DNA of 31,086 bases from the NCBI GenBank assembly GCA_964509975.1, contig CAZDZO010000014.1, forward strand, positions 1 through 31,086, written 5' to 3'. This document shows, one piece after another, positions 29,401-31,086 of the stretch. Numbering within the stretch: position 1 is the first letter of the stretch; the number at the start of each line of letters is the position of its first letter. The notes beneath the pieces are model-generated. The model was given only the letters and a program-made list of their open reading frames with translations. It was not told the origin of the DNA and did no database searches. A program made the position numbers and the translations under genes. The stretch comes from CAZVBV01 sp964509975. GTDB lineage: Bacteria; Patescibacteriota; Gracilibacteria; UBA4473.

Positions 29401-30699
29401 CTACAACTTATCATAATCATGCATCACGAGCTGGGCATTAATCCGTCGAATCAAATCAAGTACCACTCCCACTACGATGATCATCCCCGCTCCGGAGATA
29501 AAAAGGGAAATTGCGTTTGATCCCCCAGAAAGCCATCGTTCGAAAAGCAATGGCACCACGGCAACGGCTGTCAAAAACGCCGCCCCCCAGAAACAAAGTC
29601 TTTGTGTTGTTTGATCCAAGAAAACTTCCGTCTCCTGTCCGGGTCGATATCCTGGAATAAATCCTCCTCGTTTCTGAATGTTTTCTGCCACCTTCTTTGG
29701 TTCGAATACAATGGATACATAGAAGTACGTAAACCCAAAAATAAGCGCTCCATAAAAGACATTATACCAAAACGTTGGTGATCCTGGGTTAAGGTATTTG
29801 AGAGAAAATTCAGCAATTTTTTGAAGTATTGGAGAAGATGATTGTGAAAAGAATTGCGCCAAAATCGACGGCAAACTCACGAGTGATACGGCAAAGATGA
29901 TTGGGATCATTCCCGCTTGATTAATTTTGAGTGGCAAAAAAGACTTCTGCTGTCCCCCCAATCGACGCGTCGCATAAACCACCGGCACCCTCCTGTCCGC
30001 TTCTGACACATACACAATAAAAATTGTGAGTGCTAGCGTTGCAATAATAAGCGCCAAAATAATCGGCAATTCTGCTGCTTGAAAAGCTCCTCCTATTTGC
30101 GTTGGCACCGTTGCCACAATCCCCGCGAAAATCAAAAGAGAAATTCCATTTCCAATTCCTTTTTCAGTAATAAGTTCTCCCAGCCACATCATGAAGACCG
30201 TTCCCGCTGTCGCGACCACCATCATGGGGAGAATTGTTGCCACATCTGTAACATCTACAATAGCCCCTCCTGGTGAGAACCTGTTCAAAAGTGCCATCAT
30301 CCCATAACTCTGCACAAAGGCGAGTGGAATAGTAAGAAGTCGTGTGTATTGATTGATTTTCTTTTGTCCTTGTTCCCCTTCTTTTTTGAGATTCTCGAGT
30401 TGTGGTACAACCACGCCCAAAAGCTGCATGATAATCGATGCATTAATGTACGGAGTCAACCCCATAAGAACAATTGAGAACCGTTCCATCGCCCCTCCTG
30501 TCAAAAGAGAGAATACTGCCAAGGCAGATCCTTGGTTTTGGTTTTCAAGAAGGAATTTAATCTTTTCTACGTCTGCTCCAGGAATTGTAATATGTGCCGC
30601 CAATCGTGCTACCACTAAGGCCAGTATCGTAAAAATGATCTTATTTCGAAGGGATTTTGTTTCCCAAATCTGTTTAAGCGTTTTAAAGAGTTTCTCCAT
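29401..30699 (-). CDS. secY: preprotein translocase subunit SecY
   Basis: SecY is the channel of the SecYEG translocon. The 432-aa, ten-helix protein has RNKIIFTILALVVARLAAHI at TM1, the plug/TM2 motif NQGSALAVFSLLTGGAMERF with LMGLTPYINASIIMQLL, EKGIGNGISLLIFAGIV, NQAGMIPIIFAVSL, and the C-terminal cytoplasmic GGFIPGYRPGQETEVFL. ATG 30699 is the family-like start; 117 upstream codons in frame are not SecY and cover promoters of both strands. The gene is detached from rplO by about 8 kb and inverted. It has its own promoter at 30722-30749 and probably leads the operon with the two following genes. Confidence 0.97.
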   Translation of the reverse strand: MEKLFKTLKQIWETKSLRNKIIFTILALVVARLAAHITIPGADVEKIKFLLENQNQGSALAVFSLLTGGAMERFSIVLMGLTPYINASIIMQLLGVVVPQLENLKKEGEQGQKKINQYTRLLTIPLAFVQSYGMMALLNRFSPGGAIVDVTDVATILPMMVVATAGTVFMMWLGELITEKGIGNGISLLIFAGIVATVPTQIGGAFQAAELPIILALIIATLALTIFIVYVSEADRRVPVVYATRRLGGQQKSFLPLKINQAGMIPIIFAVSLVSLPSILAQFFSQSSSPILQKIAEFSLKYLNPGSPTFWYNVFYGALIFGFTYFYVSIVFEPKKVAENIQKRGGFIPGYRPGQETEVFLDQTTQRLCFWGAAFLTAVAVVPLLFERWLSGGSNAISLFISGAGMIIVVGVVLDLIRRINAQLVMHDYDKL

Positions 30700-30721
30700 A
30701 GCGTTGAAAAAATGCCCGATG

Positions 30722-30749
30722 ACTGTACAAATTAAAGCTAAATTGTCAA
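30722..30749 (-). promoter_or_regulatory. secY promoter
   Basis: Minus strand TTGACA (30749-30744), 16-nt spacer, TACAGT (30727-30722); leader about 15 to 16 nt, no Shine-Dalgarno. Confidence 0.65.
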
Positions 30750-30821
30750 TTTTTACAAAGGGTTTTTCTCTTCCTTCCACACCCTCTTTTCTCTTTTCTC
30801 CAAAAAACATCAAAAAATAGT

Positions 30822-30849
30822 TTGACAGCATTGGTTTCTTTGCTACTAT
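30822..30849 (+). promoter_or_regulatory. strong promoter for the right-edge transcript
   Basis: TTGACA (30822-30827), a 16-nt spacer, extended -10 TGC and TACTAT (30844-30849). One of the best promoters in the window, pointing out of the right edge and with no coding sequence after it. Confidence 0.7.
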
Positions 30850-30855
30850 CCGCCA

Positions 30856-31086
30856 GCTTTCTAACCCAAAGTGTCCTGTCCCGGGGCCCCCGATTGCCAA
30901 AGGCGAGTGGGGAGAGGAGGAGGCAACGAAACAACCTGAGTCATTTGCGAAGCAAGTTACGAAGGAGTGAAGTTGTTGACGACGAAAGCTCTTTTTCATT
31001 TCGAACGCATGTCGAGTTCTTTCGAGAACTTGATACAAAGAAAAAAACAATTATTCCTTTGAAGTCCTTGTCTTCCGGACAAGGTT
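30856..31086 (+). ncRNA. non-coding, hairpin-rich transcript: rRNA leader or structured RNA (cut by window end)
   Basis: No plausible protein is encoded after the promoter at 30822-30849. The predicted RNA has several stable hairpins: CCCC/GGGG with TTGCC-AAA-GGCGA (30887-30912); AACAAC/GTTGTT (30930-30935 with 30972-30977) enclosing TTGC-GAA-GCAA; CGAAA/TTTCG (30983-31003) with loop GCTCTTTTTCA, which resembles boxA; GAGTTCT-TTCG-AGAACTT with a UUCG tetraloop (31014-31031); and CCTTGTC/GACAAGG (31066-31084) followed by TT. This suits the leader of an rRNA operon lying just past the edge, or a complete small RNA ended by the last hairpin. It shows no RNase P, tmRNA or SRP signature. Confidence 0.4.

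Noticed and set aside
30700..31050. A 117-codon N-terminal extension of SecY
   Set aside because: The residues are not SecY-like, and the stretch contains the secY promoter and an opposite-strand promoter with non-coding hairpins. The start at 30699 gives the family N-terminus.
30856..31086. RNase P RNA, tmRNA or SRP RNA
   Set aside because: The core words (GAGGAAAGTCC, tmRNA tRNA-like ends, GGAAGGAAGCA) are missing.
1..31086. CRISPR array, integrase or transposase gene
   Set aside because: No regularly spaced direct repeats and no recombinase or transposase motifs were seen in any frame; only short palindromic repeats occur.

Overview
The window looks like a chromosomal segment of a Candidate Phyla Radiation (Patescibacteria) bacterium. 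The main evidence is the S10-spc ribosomal protein cluster, which runs S5 (stop 20960) directly into L15 (start 20963) with no L30 gene, a loss typical of the CPR. Supporting signs are a zinc-type S14, compact coupled genes, many orphan small membrane proteins, a pilin-like gene and a four-helix-bundle (23S IVS-type) protein. TGA works as an ordinary stop (rnpA, rpsQ, dprA neighbours), so this is not a UGA=Gly Gracilibacteria/Absconditabacteria genome. Arginine is written mainly as CGA, even in ribosomal proteins. A Peregrinibacteria-like lineage is a guess only.

Layout. 1-5251: a DUF2797 protein and an Mrs2-type magnesium channel; a membrane protein and EF-P on the minus strand; then grpE, a 29-codon membrane microprotein, mnmA and a one-TM protein on the plus strand. 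5355-6656: glutamate dehydrogenase (minus), divergent from the rpmH-rnpA-yidC operon (6850-8670). 8872-9963: a PrsW-like membrane protease. 10231-11316: a sigma-region-4/HARE-HTH regulator on the minus strand, divergent from the ribosomal cluster. 11614-21403: rpsJ, rplC, rplD, rplW, rplB, rpsS, rplV, rpsC, then an opposite-strand pilin-like gene, then rplP, rpmC, rpsQ, rplN, rplX, rplE, rpsN, rpsH, rplF, rplR, rpsE, rplO. 21411-26687: an orphan gene, guaB (IMP dehydrogenase), an orphan two-gene operon encoding 140 and 757 aa proteins, and an anchored extracytoplasmic protein. 26684-28227: four-helix-bundle protein and dprA. 28284-30699: an operon of secY, a two-TM protein and an M24 peptidase, all minus. 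30822-31086: a strong plus-strand promoter followed by a non-coding, hairpin-rich stretch that may be an rRNA leader or a structured RNA.

Expression signals. Good -35/-10 pairs (TTGACA-like boxes, 16-17 nt spacers) lie a few to about 25 nt upstream of start codons, and almost no gene has a Shine-Dalgarno sequence at usable spacing. Adjacent genes are commonly coupled by ATGA, TAATG or TGATG overlaps. Intergenic spaces carry three families of small palindromic repeats: CATTCC/GGAATG MITE-like elements, GCTTTAGC hairpins, and AATCCGAAATC repeats.

Most of the window is translation, membrane insertion (YidC, SecY), tRNA modification and protein folding. The parts that lack an obvious explanation are the pilin gene that splits the S10 operon, the 29-aa protein, the 140/757-aa gene pair, the inverted-repeat-bounded four-helix gene and the structured non-coding stretch at the right edge.
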